Positions 49,098 to 56,852 of a stretch of 64,000 nucleotides of DNA are shown in pieces. This DNA comes from Eggerthellaceae bacterium. Lineage in GTDB: Bacteria; Actinomycetota; Coriobacteriia; Coriobacteriales; Eggerthellaceae. Location of the stretch: NCBI GenBank assembly GCA_022791455.1, contig JAAVZC010000001.1:186001-250000 (forward strand), in the 5' to 3' direction. The notes beneath the pieces were generated by a model, which had not been told where the DNA came from, made no database searches, and saw only the letters and a program-made list of their open reading frames with translations. The position numbers and the translations under genes were made by a program. Positions within the stretch are counted from its first letter, which is position 1. Each line of letters starts with the position of its first letter.

Positions 49098-50444
49098 ATG
49101 ACTGTTTTTCACCGGATCACCGAAGGTAAGCTGGGGGCCGGCGACGGTTGCGTGATTCAAGACGAGGTGTCGCAAGAGTTCCTCGACCGCATTCCCGGGG
49201 GCTTGTTCCGATACCGCGCCGAGGGCGAGGGCATCATAGACTATGTCAGCTTTGATGTGCTTGAGATGATGGGCTGCGCCGATTATGACCAGTTCCGCGC
49301 GGTCACGGACAATACCTTCATGGGCATGGTGCACCCCGACGACCGCGAGCGGGTGGCCCGCGAGATCACCGAGCAAATCTCCCACGGCAGTACCGACGTG
49401 GTGGACTACCGTCTGAACCGCCCCGACGGCGAAGAGCTGTGGGTGCGCGACAAGGGCCGCTACGTGGTGGACGCCGACGGCACCGCCTGGTTCTACGTGG
49501 CGCTCATCGACATCACCGAGCTTTTGCAGTACGCACGCCGGCTTGAACAGGCGAATCAGCGGGTGGAGCTGCTCTCAGTTCTGTCGCGCGATGTCATCTT
49601 CGACATTCAGTGCCAAGAGCAAACGGGCGAGCTGTTCGGCGACTTCGAAGGGCGGTTCGGTCGTCCGGCGAAGTCGAGCGACTTTATTGTGCGGAAGCGC
49701 TGCGACAAGGATTGCAACGTTGACCTGGCCGTTCACGACGACCGTATCTATCGCGAAATGGTGGATTCCGGCGACTTCATCGACCTGGAGATTACGATGC
49801 CCGATGCCCAGGGCGACCCGGTATGGTGCCGCTACCAGTCGTTCGTGGTGTTCAACGAAGACGGCTGTCCCGTGCGCCATGTGGGCCGTTTGCTGGACAC
49901 CCACGAGATGATGATGCGGGAAGTGATGCTGCGGCGGCAAGCAGAGTTGGATGGCCTCACCGGCCTTTTGAACCGCGACGCCGCCATGACGCGCATCGAC
50001 GCGGCGCTCGCCGCGGACGAGTCCAGCGTGCCCTGCAGCCTGTTCCTGATTGACGTGGACGACTTCAAGCAGGTGAATGATGGGTTCGGTCACCCCGAAG
50101 GCGACCGCGTGCTGCAGGAGATTGCGAAGTTCTTGCAGAAGACGGTGCGCCGGGACGACCTGGTGGTGCGGCTGGGCGGCGATGAGTTCGCCATTTTCGC
50201 CGAAGGGCTGGGGCCGGGGCCTGCGCTCGACGGCGTGCTGGGGCGGCTCTCCGGCGGCATCTACGCGAAGGGCGGTCGTCCCGCCGACATGCCGGCGGAG
50301 CTGAAACCCTCCATTACGGTGGGTGCCGTGGCCTGCACGCGCCACCCTGTCACCTTCGACGAGCTGTACCAAATGGCCGACGAGGCCCTTTATGTGGCAA
50401 AACGCGCCGGCAAAGGCCGCTTCGCTCTGCGGAATTTGGATTAG
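49098..50444 (+). CDS. PAS-PAS-GGDEF diguanylate cyclase
   Basis: ATG 49098 is chosen because the PAS homology begins soon after; upstream residues are shadow and the RBS is weak. The 448-aa product has a PAS domain (residues ~25-145, GGLFRYRAEGEGIIDYVSFD), a second sensor segment (~150-275) and a GGDEF domain (~290-445) with the active RLGGDEFAIF near residue 360. RRDD five residues before GGDEF is a product-inhibition I-site. It therefore should make c-di-GMP in response to a PAS signal and be feedback inhibited. No transmembrane helix. A c-di-GMP role in Eggerthellaceae is not well described. Confidence 0.9.
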   Translation: MTVFHRITEGKLGAGDGCVIQDEVSQEFLDRIPGGLFRYRAEGEGIIDYVSFDVLEMMGCADYDQFRAVTDNTFMGMVHPDDRERVAREITEQISHGSTDVVDYRLNRPDGEELWVRDKGRYVVDADGTAWFYVALIDITELLQYARRLEQANQRVELLSVLSRDVIFDIQCQEQTGELFGDFEGRFGRPAKSSDFIVRKRCDKDCNVDLAVHDDRIYREMVDSGDFIDLEITMPDAQGDPVWCRYQSFVVFNEDGCPVRHVGRLLDTHEMMMREVMLRRQAELDGLTGLLNRDAAMTRIDAALAADESSVPCSLFLIDVDDFKQVNDGFGHPEGDRVLQEIAKFLQKTVRRDDLVVRLGGDEFAIFAEGLGPGPALDGVLGRLSGGIYAKGGRPADMPAELKPSITVGAVACTRHPVTFDELYQMADEALYVAKRAGKGRFALRNLD

Positions 50445-50467
50445 CTGATTGCGAGTCCTCGCGGGGG

Positions 50468-50550
50468 AGCGGGGCGGGGCAACCCTCAGTCGCTCAGACA
50501 GTCCTCGCTGCGCTGCGGAACTCGCTTGGTGAGGGCCGCCCCACCCCGCT
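50468..50550. repeat. Long inverted repeat between convergent genes
   Basis: AGCGGGGCGGGGC (50468-50480) pairs with GCCCCACCCCGCT (50538-50550) at 12 of 13 positions, with further pairing CCCTCA/TGAGGG. It lies after the GGDEF stop and before the MFS stop, so it may end transcription both ways. Confidence 0.55.
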
Positions 50551-50590
50551 GACTGGTTGACGTTGCTGCCTGCCGCCCCGTCCGCCCTCT

Positions 50591-50621
50591 GTCGTCATCC
50601 TGAGCGCAGCGAAGGATCTTT
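50591..50621 (+). repeat. TCATCCTGAG dispersed repeat, short form
   Basis: GTCGTCATCCTGAGCGCAGC then GAAGGATCTT, lacking the middle section. Confidence 0.85.
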
Positions 50622-50626
50622 CACGT

Positions 50627-51796
50627 TTATCTGCGGCGTTCGATAACGGCTGTTGCTACTGAGAACCCGAGTCCTACCAGGGCGAATGCCATGAGTAGGA
50701 GCAGGACGGGGGTGAGGCCGATGGCGTCGCCTACGGTGCCCAGAAGCGGCGAGACGATGCCGCCTACTGCCACCGCCACGCCGAAGGAGAGGCCGGAGGC
50801 CATGCCAAGGTGGGCCGGCAGGTAGCTTTGGCTGAGGGCCACCGCAGGCGGGTTGAAGATGTTGGTGCCAACTGCAATCAGCATGAGGGCCACGATGCAG
50901 AGGGCCACGTTGTTCCCGAAAACGAAGGCCAGCAGCGCGACGGCGATGAGGGCGAAGCCGCCCATCATGAGGGTAGGGATCTTGATGCGATGGGACACCA
51001 CGCCCGAAGCGGCGGTGGCAACGGCGCCCGCCAGCGAAAACACGGTGATGAGGGCCGAGGCGAAGCTCTGGTCCACGGCGAAATTCGCGATCATGAACAG
51101 CGGGACGAAGCTGGTGACGCCGTAGAACACGATGGAGCGCACGGACAGCGCCCCCAGCACCACGCCGAACGCGCCCCAGCGGTCATGAGTTTCTTGCGCC
51201 CCTTCCGCCGCCTGTTCCCGCAGGCCGAAGGAAAGGAAGCGGCGGTTGAAAGCCAACAGCAGCGCCGCGTAGGGGAGGCAGAACACCAGAAACACCAGCG
51301 TGCCCGCCAGTCCAAACAGCTGGATGGCGCCCACGGCGATGATGGGTCCCAGGCAGAAGCCCACTTGTCCGCCTACGGAGAACACCGACATGCTGACGGC
51401 TTTGTCAGAGCCGCCCACCAGGTTCGCCAAGCGGCCACCTTCGGGGTGCAGCATAGCGTTGCCGATGCCGCTTACAAGCGCGGCCAGCACGATGAGCCAG
51501 TAGGTTTTCAAAAGCCCGATGGCCGCCAGACCGCCGCCTGCGAGCGCAACGCCCAACGCCATCAGCCACGGGCGCGCTCTCCGATCCCCCAGCCAGCCGA
51601 ACAGCGGCTGAATGACGGCGGAGGCGATGTTGGAGGCCAGCACCAGGAACGTGGCAGCTGCGTAGGAAAGGCCTCCGTCCAGCACCAGGTACGGCAGCAC
51701 CGCCGCCAGACCGCCTTGAGCGGCGTCGACGCAAATATGCCCGCCCATAAGCAAGTAGGGCAGGCGATTGGGAAGTTTGTTCACGGTTTTGGCCAT
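50627..51796 (-). CDS. MFS transporter, fosmidomycin-resistance-like
   Basis: ATG 51796 is preferred: codons from 51838 overlap a dispersed repeat. The 389-aa product has twelve predicted helices. LLMGGHICVDAAQGGLAAVL, then GLSYAAATFLVLASNIASAV and IQPLFGWLGDR are the signature of the Fsr group. Members export drugs or metabolites by proton antiport. A TACAAT box ends seven bases before this ATG and no RBS is seen, so the mRNA may be leaderless. Substrate unknown. Confidence 0.85.
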   Translation of the reverse strand: MAKTVNKLPNRLPYLLMGGHICVDAAQGGLAAVLPYLVLDGGLSYAAATFLVLASNIASAVIQPLFGWLGDRRARPWLMALGVALAGGGLAAIGLLKTYWLIVLAALVSGIGNAMLHPEGGRLANLVGGSDKAVSMSVFSVGGQVGFCLGPIIAVGAIQLFGLAGTLVFLVFCLPYAALLLAFNRRFLSFGLREQAAEGAQETHDRWGAFGVVLGALSVRSIVFYGVTSFVPLFMIANFAVDQSFASALITVFSLAGAVATAASGVVSHRIKIPTLMMGGFALIAVALLAFVFGNNVALCIVALMLIAVGTNIFNPPAVALSQSYLPAHLGMASGLSFGVAVAVGGIVSPLLGTVGDAIGLTPVLLLLMAFALVGLGFSVATAVIERRR

Positions 51797-51803
51797 GGCG
51801 GCT

Positions 51804-51809
51804 ATTGTA
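51804..51809 (-). promoter_or_regulatory. -10 box of the MFS gene, likely leaderless
   Basis: TACAAT on the minus strand followed by AGCCGCC and the ATG. Confidence 0.45.
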
Positions 51810-51830
51810 GAGGAAGCGCCCGTTCCGCCC

Positions 51831-51875
51831 GTTGTCATCCTGAGTGAAGGCCGAAGGCCGCAGTCAAAGGATCTT
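51831..51875 (+). repeat. TCATCCTGAG dispersed repeat
   Basis: GTTGTCATCCTGAGTGAAGG...GCAGTCAAAGGATCTTC; faces the reverse copy at 51890-51919. Confidence 0.85.
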
Positions 51876-51889
51876 CGAGCTTGCGGCGG

Positions 51890-51919
51890 AAAGATCCTTC
51901 GCTGCGCTCAGGATGACGA
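51890..51919 (-). repeat. TCATCCTGAG dispersed repeat, reverse copy
   Basis: AAAGATCCTTCGCTGCGCTC then AGGATGACGA; forms an inverted pair with 51831-51875. Decayed fragments (CAGGATGACGAGG) follow up to 51980. Confidence 0.8.
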
Positions 51920-51985
51920 GGGGAGGGTAATCAGGATGACGAGGAGGTGGGTGTTGGCGCGTCTTCAGCTGAGATGACGAGGGGG

Positions 51986-52726
51986 CTAGCGGCAGTAGGG
52001 CAGGATGGCCTGGTAGGCTTCTATCAGTTGCGGCAGGCTGGTGGCGGCGTTGGCGGGGCTGGTGGAGGGGAGGCGCGTGGCCGCCATGTGGGTGAGTGGC
52101 TCGCACAGCTTCCCGTAAAGTTCCGCCGCTTTTGCGCCGGTGCAGAAAATGGCCTCGATGGGGGCTTTTCCCAGAAGCCAGCTAATGTCGTTGGGCACCG
52201 CGTCGGCAATGGAGCCGTCGGAGGCCCCCTTGATGGTACACTCCGCAAGCACATCCCACAGTGCAATGCCGTGGCGCAGGCACAGCGCTCGCTTCTCGTC
52301 GTTGGTCTTCGGCAGTTCCTCGTCGAACAGCGCCGCCATTGCGCGCCAAAACCGGTTCTGCGGATGGTTGTAGTAGAAGCCGGTCTCGCGGGACTTCGGC
52401 GAGGGCATGGTGCCCAGCACCAGCACCCGGGAGTGCTCGTCGAAAACCGGCTCAAGCGGATGCTGCACCTGGTGCGCTTTCTGCGGCGCGCGCCAGCTGT
52501 CCTCAGGCGCCGCCGCGGGGGCGCCCATCCCCGCCGGCTGCAATCCCTTCGCAACAGCCGCCTCTTCCGCCGCCCTATTGGAGAGCGCTTCCAGCTCCTG
52601 GTCGAGCGCCGAAGGAATGCCGAACAGCGTGCGCCGCGACGAAAAGAGCCGCGGGGACTTGCCGCTACTCTCAGCGGCCAGCACGTCCCCGATCAATTCC
52701 CAATTCTTGTCTTCGCGGCTGCGCAC
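51986..52726 (-). CDS. Hypoxanthine-DNA glycosylase (UDG superfamily family 6)
   Basis: A 246-aa protein. The first ~90 residues are low-complexity and not conserved. The catalytic domain has HPLEPVFDEHSRVLVLGTMP, SPKSRETGFYYNHPQNRFWR and GIALWDVLAECTIKGASDGS, the pattern of deoxyinosine glycosylases. These remove hypoxanthine left by adenine deamination. The start could be later, but no better RBS is evident. It is 9 bp downstream of the activase gene on the same strand and might be co-transcribed. Confidence 0.85.
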   Translation of the reverse strand: MRSREDKNWELIGDVLAAESSGKSPRLFSSRRTLFGIPSALDQELEALSNRAAEEAAVAKGLQPAGMGAPAAAPEDSWRAPQKAHQVQHPLEPVFDEHSRVLVLGTMPSPKSRETGFYYNHPQNRFWRAMAALFDEELPKTNDEKRALCLRHGIALWDVLAECTIKGASDGSIADAVPNDISWLLGKAPIEAIFCTGAKAAELYGKLCEPLTHMAATRLPSTSPANAATSLPQLIEAYQAILPYCR

Positions 52727-52735
52727 TGGAGCTCC

Positions 52736-53746
52736 TTACGCCGTCGTTTTGACGGCGCCTTTTTCGCAGCGGTTGCCCCAGGAGTCGATGATGTCGCGGT
52801 CGCGGTAGACGCAGATCACCTCGCAGTGGTTGGCGCATTTCTGGCACTCGATTTCGCGGGTCTTGAAGTCGAAGTCCTGCACCGCTTCGAAGTCGAATTC
52901 GCCGCTGGCGAAAGGACCGCTCTCAGCGGCGCGCTCGGGGCCGGCGTCCGCCGCCAGCAGGGCCGCGCCGTAGGCGCCCATCAGATGGCCGTCCGGGTCC
53001 ACCGCCACCGGCATGCCCAGCTGCTTCTCGAAGGCGTCCACCACGCCGGCGTTCTTGGACACGCCGCCCTGGAACACCACCGGCGCCAAAATCTTCTTGC
53101 CCTTGCCCACGTTGTTCAGGTAGTTCGAGGCCACCGCGTGGCACAGGCCCGCGATGATGTCCTCCCGCGCATAGCCCACCTGAATCTTGTGCACCAGGTC
53201 GCTCTCGGCGAACACGGTGCAGCGGGCGGCAATGTTGGCGGGCTTCTTCGAGGTCAGCGCGATGTCGCCGAATTCCTCCACTTCCACGCCCAGACGGTGG
53301 GCCTGGCTGGACAGGAACGAGCCGGTGCCGGCGGCGCACAGGGTGTTCATGGCGTAGTCCACCGCAATGCCGTCCGCCACGCAGATGATCTTGGAGTCCT
53401 GGCCGCCAATTTCCAGAATCGTGCGCACGTCCGGGTGCAGATGGGTGGTGCCTACCGCATGGGCGGTGATCTCGTTCTTGATCACAGACGCCCCCAGCAT
53501 GGCGCCCACCAAACGGCGCGCGCTGCCGGTGGTGCCGGCGCCCACGATGGTCAGCTTCTCGCCGTCCTCTTCCGTAGCCAGCTCGTCCAGCTGCTCTTTC
53601 AGCTGCCGCGCCACGCGCTTGGAGGCCTCCACCGGGTTCCCCTCCGTCCACAGATAGGAACGGGCCACAATGTTGCGATCCTCGTCGATCACCACTCCCT
53701 TGGTGGAAATGGATCCAATGTCAATTCCCAGATACGCTTCCTTCAT
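52736..53746 (-). CDS. BcrA/BadF-type acyl-CoA dehydratase activase
   Basis: ATG 53746 is seven bases after AGAGGAG and overlaps the upstream stop as ATGA. The 336-aa ASKHA ATPase has GIDIGSISTKGVVID, GAGTTGSARR, ILEIGGQDSKII and the bridging-cluster cysteines in NTLCAAGTGSF and NIAARCTVFAESD, which hold one [4Fe-4S] between two monomers. Such activases use ATP to drive one electron into a partner with a low-potential cluster. A C-terminal extension with CQKCANHC and NRCEKG adds four cysteines and perhaps another cluster. Partners are the two genes upstream. Confidence 0.9.
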   Translation of the reverse strand: MKEAYLGIDIGSISTKGVVIDEDRNIVARSYLWTEGNPVEASKRVARQLKEQLDELATEEDGEKLTIVGAGTTGSARRLVGAMLGASVIKNEITAHAVGTTHLHPDVRTILEIGGQDSKIICVADGIAVDYAMNTLCAAGTGSFLSSQAHRLGVEVEEFGDIALTSKKPANIAARCTVFAESDLVHKIQVGYAREDIIAGLCHAVASNYLNNVGKGKKILAPVVFQGGVSKNAGVVDAFEKQLGMPVAVDPDGHLMGAYGAALLAADAGPERAAESGPFASGEFDFEAVQDFDFKTREIECQKCANHCEVICVYRDRDIIDSWGNRCEKGAVKTTA

Positions 53747-55017
53747 CGCCAAGCTCCTCTCTGCTTCTTCATGGCCAACATGTCGTAGAAGGCCTCCAGT
53801 CGGGTGTCCAGGCCGGTGTCGCTGGTCTGGGCGTCGTAGGTCAGGTACAAAATGGGGATGGAATAGTCCTCCGCGATGCGCATGAGCACTGGCTCGCAGT
53901 CGATCTCCGGCGTGCAGCCGGCGGACTTCGCGTGCACCAGCCCGTCGAACCCCTCTTCGGCATACTTCTTCGCCGCCACAATGGTCATGGTGGAGGTGGG
54001 GCCCATGTCGTAGCTGATGTAGTCCTTCGCCGATTGCCGCAGGTTAGGCTCGTTGTAGCGCACGAAGCGGTTGGTGAGGTTGATCATGCGGTGCAGCTCA
54101 ACCCCCATGGCCAGCAGCTTCTTGTCCAGCCCCAGGTTGGAGCGGGCGTCCACGGCGGTGAACACTTCGCCCACAATGCCGATGCGGATGGGGTTCTCTG
54201 GCTTGTTCAGCGGAATCGAGCGCATCCGCTCCATGCCGCGGGCGTGGGCCTCTTGGATGCTTGCCTCGTCGGTGACGGCGGACATGTCGTCCATGTAGGT
54301 GGCCCAGGCGCGGTCGAAGGCGCCCTTCTCCACTTCGAACCCGGCGTTGGCCAGGTAGAAGTCGTAGGCGCTGTCCATCATGCCCACCATGCGGGCCAGC
54401 GGAATCAGCTTCAGCGCCGCCTTCGGCACGTTGATGTCGGGGTTTACCTGCTTCAGGCATTCGCGCGTCCAGCCCAGTGCCGTGTTGCCGTCCATGCCGT
54501 AGGAGAAGTTGAGCATGCGGAAGTTGTCGTAGCCCATTTCCCGCAGGATGGATTCTTGCAGCTCGCCGTAGTAGCCCAGACGGCAGGGGCCGCCGAACTG
54601 CACCACCACGTTCGCGCCCAGCTCCAGCGCGTCCACGAAGTCGCCCAAGATGTGCTTGAAGGGGGTGCATACGTAGTCGGTAGAGTTCTGGGTGCCCACT
54701 TCCTCGGTGCGCCGGGTGGCCGGCGGCAGCGGCAGGTACTCGGCGTTGAGCACCTGCTCGACGAAGTACTTGAAGCAGGGGTCGTAGTGGCTGTAGCGGA
54801 AGAAGGCAACGCGGTTGGTGCTGTGGCGCTTGTCCTTCTGCGGCTTCTTCTTCGCCGGGCGCAAGGGGTGCGCGCGCTTCTCGCTGCTCACGGCGATGCG
54901 CCACTGCAGCGATTCGGGCGCGTTGGGGTCGTGGGTGGGGGAGTCGTCGCGGCGTAAAAGACCGCCCAGGAAGGGACTGCCCTTGCCGCCGGCCGGCCGC
55001 TTCTCTTCGTTACTCAT
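53743..55017 (-). CDS. 2-Hydroxyacyl-CoA dehydratase-like (HgdB/DUF2229-related) subunit A
   Basis: A 424-aa protein of the HgdB-like fold. Cysteines suited to cluster binding lie in DYVCTPFKHILGD, GGPCRLGYY and SAGCTPEIDCEP. The end DAQTSDTGLDTRLEAFYDML is the family C-terminal motif. An N-terminal basic stretch of ~65 residues is not conserved. In clostridial genomes the same domains are usually fused with the activase in proteins of about 1400 aa; here they are three overlapping genes. True dehydratases sit with CoA-transferases, which are absent, so a double-cubane-type reductase is also possible. Confidence 0.8.
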   Translation of the reverse strand: MSNEEKRPAGGKGSPFLGGLLRRDDSPTHDPNAPESLQWRIAVSSEKRAHPLRPAKKKPQKDKRHSTNRVAFFRYSHYDPCFKYFVEQVLNAEYLPLPPATRRTEEVGTQNSTDYVCTPFKHILGDFVDALELGANVVVQFGGPCRLGYYGELQESILREMGYDNFRMLNFSYGMDGNTALGWTRECLKQVNPDINVPKAALKLIPLARMVGMMDSAYDFYLANAGFEVEKGAFDRAWATYMDDMSAVTDEASIQEAHARGMERMRSIPLNKPENPIRIGIVGEVFTAVDARSNLGLDKKLLAMGVELHRMINLTNRFVRYNEPNLRQSAKDYISYDMGPTSTMTIVAAKKYAEEGFDGLVHAKSAGCTPEIDCEPVLMRIAEDYSIPILYLTYDAQTSDTGLDTRLEAFYDMLAMKKQRGAWR

Positions 55018-56008
55018 GAAGGTAGCCTCCTCGTCTGTGGAAGCGCAGGATGTCGGTGAAGCTCTCGATGCGGGTTTGGATGCCCGCGGTGCCGCTTTGG
55101 GCGTCGATGAGCAGGTTCAGAATGGGGGTGCCCTCGATGCAGCGCATGATGGCGTCGTCGGTCATGGAGTCTGGGCCGCAGGGGAACGCGCTGATGAGAA
55201 CGATGCCGTCAATCTGGTCCTGCAGCAGCAGGATGGAGCCGATGAGCTCGCGGTTGGTGACCCAGGGCATGGTGTCGGTGAACTCGAAGCTCTTCTTGAA
55301 GGCGTGGCCGTGGTCGGTCTCGTCGGCGAAGATGATGCAGGCGCCCGCTTCCCGCAGGGCGTCGAGCACCGGGTCGGCCATGAAGGGGTCGTGGCCGATG
55401 TAGGGGTGCGCCACCACCAAAATGGCCAGGGGCGCTTCGCCGTCGGCGGCCGCGCGCTGCTGCTTCAGCTGGCGCAACAGCTGCTCTTGGGCCTTTGCGC
55501 GGGAGTCGTCCGCCACCTTCTGGGCCTTGAGGGCCGCCTTGTAGGCGCGTTTGGCCACGTTGGCCGGAGCGCCCAGTCGTTTCCCCAGGTCGATGTAGGC
55601 CTCTTCGATTTCCCGCGGTTTGTCCAGGTGCTCCACTAGCAGGCTTAAGACCCGCAGCTTCTGGTCGCGGAACGTGTTCGCCGCCATGTCGGGCGCGCCC
55701 TGGTATTTGGTGCAGAAGCCCTCGCGCGGCGACGCGCTGGCGTAGGAGGGAATGAACACGGCATCGCAGCGGCCGATGAGGTTCGCCACTGCCCCCATGA
55801 ACACCTTCGATGCCAGACAGCTCTCGTCGGAGGACACCGCCTCGCCGGCTGCCAGCACGGCGCGATCGGTGGGATCGCTGACCACCACTTCCAGCCCCAG
55901 CGAGCGGAAGAAGGTCTCCCACAAGACGCCGTAACGGTAGTACAGAAGCGCGCGCGGAATGCCAATGACCCGCACGTCCTCTCCGTTGGTTTCGACCGTC
56001 ATGTTCAC
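55010..56008 (-). CDS. 2-Hydroxyacyl-CoA dehydratase-like (DUF2229) subunit B
   Basis: A 332-aa protein starting with the DUF2229 block IGIPRALLYYRYGVLWETFF, RSLGLEVVVSD and SSDESCLASKVFMG. It ends DAQSGTAGIQTRIESFTDIL, the same motif as subunit A, so the two are distant paralogs, likely a heterodimer. Cysteines in SDESCLAS, REGFCTKY and AFPCGPDS could bind a cluster. It is the first gene of the operon and overlaps subunit A by 8 bp. Its promoter region holds a copy of the MarR-site palindrome (56044-56059). Confidence 0.8.
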   Translation of the reverse strand: MNMTVETNGEDVRVIGIPRALLYYRYGVLWETFFRSLGLEVVVSDPTDRAVLAAGEAVSSDESCLASKVFMGAVANLIGRCDAVFIPSYASASPREGFCTKYQGAPDMAANTFRDQKLRVLSLLVEHLDKPREIEEAYIDLGKRLGAPANVAKRAYKAALKAQKVADDSRAKAQEQLLRQLKQQRAAADGEAPLAILVVAHPYIGHDPFMADPVLDALREAGACIIFADETDHGHAFKKSFEFTDTMPWVTNRELIGSILLLQDQIDGIVLISAFPCGPDSMTDDAIMRCIEGTPILNLLIDAQSGTAGIQTRIESFTDILRFHRRGGYLHE

Positions 56009-56043
56009 CTCGTTTCATTCTTGCAAAACGCTCTTATGATAGA

Positions 56044-56059
56044 TGTTGAACCGACAACA
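56044..56059. promoter_or_regulatory. MarR-site candidate at the dehydratase/activase operon
   Basis: TGTTG-AACCGA-CAACA, the same half-sites and six-base spacer as the site before marR at 56193-56212; 36 bp upstream of the operon ATG. Confidence 0.6.
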
Positions 56060-56192
56060 AAATGAGAAAAACCCCTCATGATCAACAATAGCGGCCCAAG
56101 CGGCGGCACGGGGCGGGCGCGGGCTTTCGTTGCCCTCCGTTTGCCGAATCGGGTGAATTGCCCTTGAAGCGGGGAAGCGCGCAGGGTACCAT

Positions 56193-56212
56193 GATGTTGT
56201 TTCGTCAACATC
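56193..56212. promoter_or_regulatory. MarR autoregulatory operator candidate
   Basis: GATGTTG-TTTCGT-CAACATC, perfect 7-bp arms, 15 bp before the marR ATG. Confidence 0.65.
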
Positions 56213-56227
56213 TTTGGAAGGACGGCG

Positions 56228-56677
56228 ATGGAAAGTCGCTTCGACGCGTTTGTCGGTGCCATACTCGAGCTCAATCGCATTGTGCAGAAGCTCAAGGACG
56301 TCGAAATGAAGAAGCTGGGGCTGAAGGGCGCCCACCTCATGGTGCTCTACCAGCTGGGTCGGGCGCCCGAGGGACTGAGCGCCGTGCAGCTGACCGACCG
56401 CTGCCGCGAGGACAAGGCGGCCGTTTCGCGCACCCTTTCGCAGCTGACGGCGAAGGGGCTGGTGGAACGGGCGGAAGCGGCGGGGCGGTCCTATCGCACG
56501 CCGTTTTTCCTTACTGCGGCTGGCCATGAAGTGGCGGCCGAAATCAACCGCCGTATCGAACACATCTTCGAGAAGGCGGGCAGCGGCCTCACCTCCCAGC
56601 AGCGCCACGAGTTCTACGACATGCTGGCAGTCATCCTCAAAGGCGCCGAGCAATGCCTCGCCGAGAGCACAGCGTAA
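56228..56677 (+). CDS. MarR-family regulator divergent from the dehydratase/activase operon
   Basis: A 149-aa protein: helix VGAILELNRIVQKLKDVEMK, wHTH LSAVQLTDRCREDKAAVSRT, LSQLTAKGLVERA and wing AAGRSYRTPFFLT. AAGGACGG before the ATG is a fair RBS. The same palindrome precedes this gene and the facing operon, so it probably represses both. The ligand is unknown. Confidence 0.9.
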   Translation: MESRFDAFVGAILELNRIVQKLKDVEMKKLGLKGAHLMVLYQLGRAPEGLSAVQLTDRCREDKAAVSRTLSQLTAKGLVERAEAAGRSYRTPFFLTAAGHEVAAEINRRIEHIFEKAGSGLTSQQRHEFYDMLAVILKGAEQCLAESTA

Positions 56678-56746
56678 GGGGAGTGGTCCTGTCCGCGGCC
56701 GCGGAGCCCGAAGGATTCCGCTCGACGCGTCGTCGGCTCGAGCTAA

Positions 56747-56762
56747 CTCCGCTTCGCGGAGT
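56747..56762 (+). terminator. Small hairpin between marR and degV
   Basis: CTCCGC-TTCG-CGGAG type stem with a UUCG loop, no T-tract. Weak evidence. Confidence 0.35.
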
Positions 56763-56852
56763 GGATCTCTCACCTCCTTTGGCTTGACCTCGCTCCACCC
56801 TTCGGCCCCCGCGTCCGCTGCCCCCTCTCGGTCACAATCAAGGAGTACCTAC

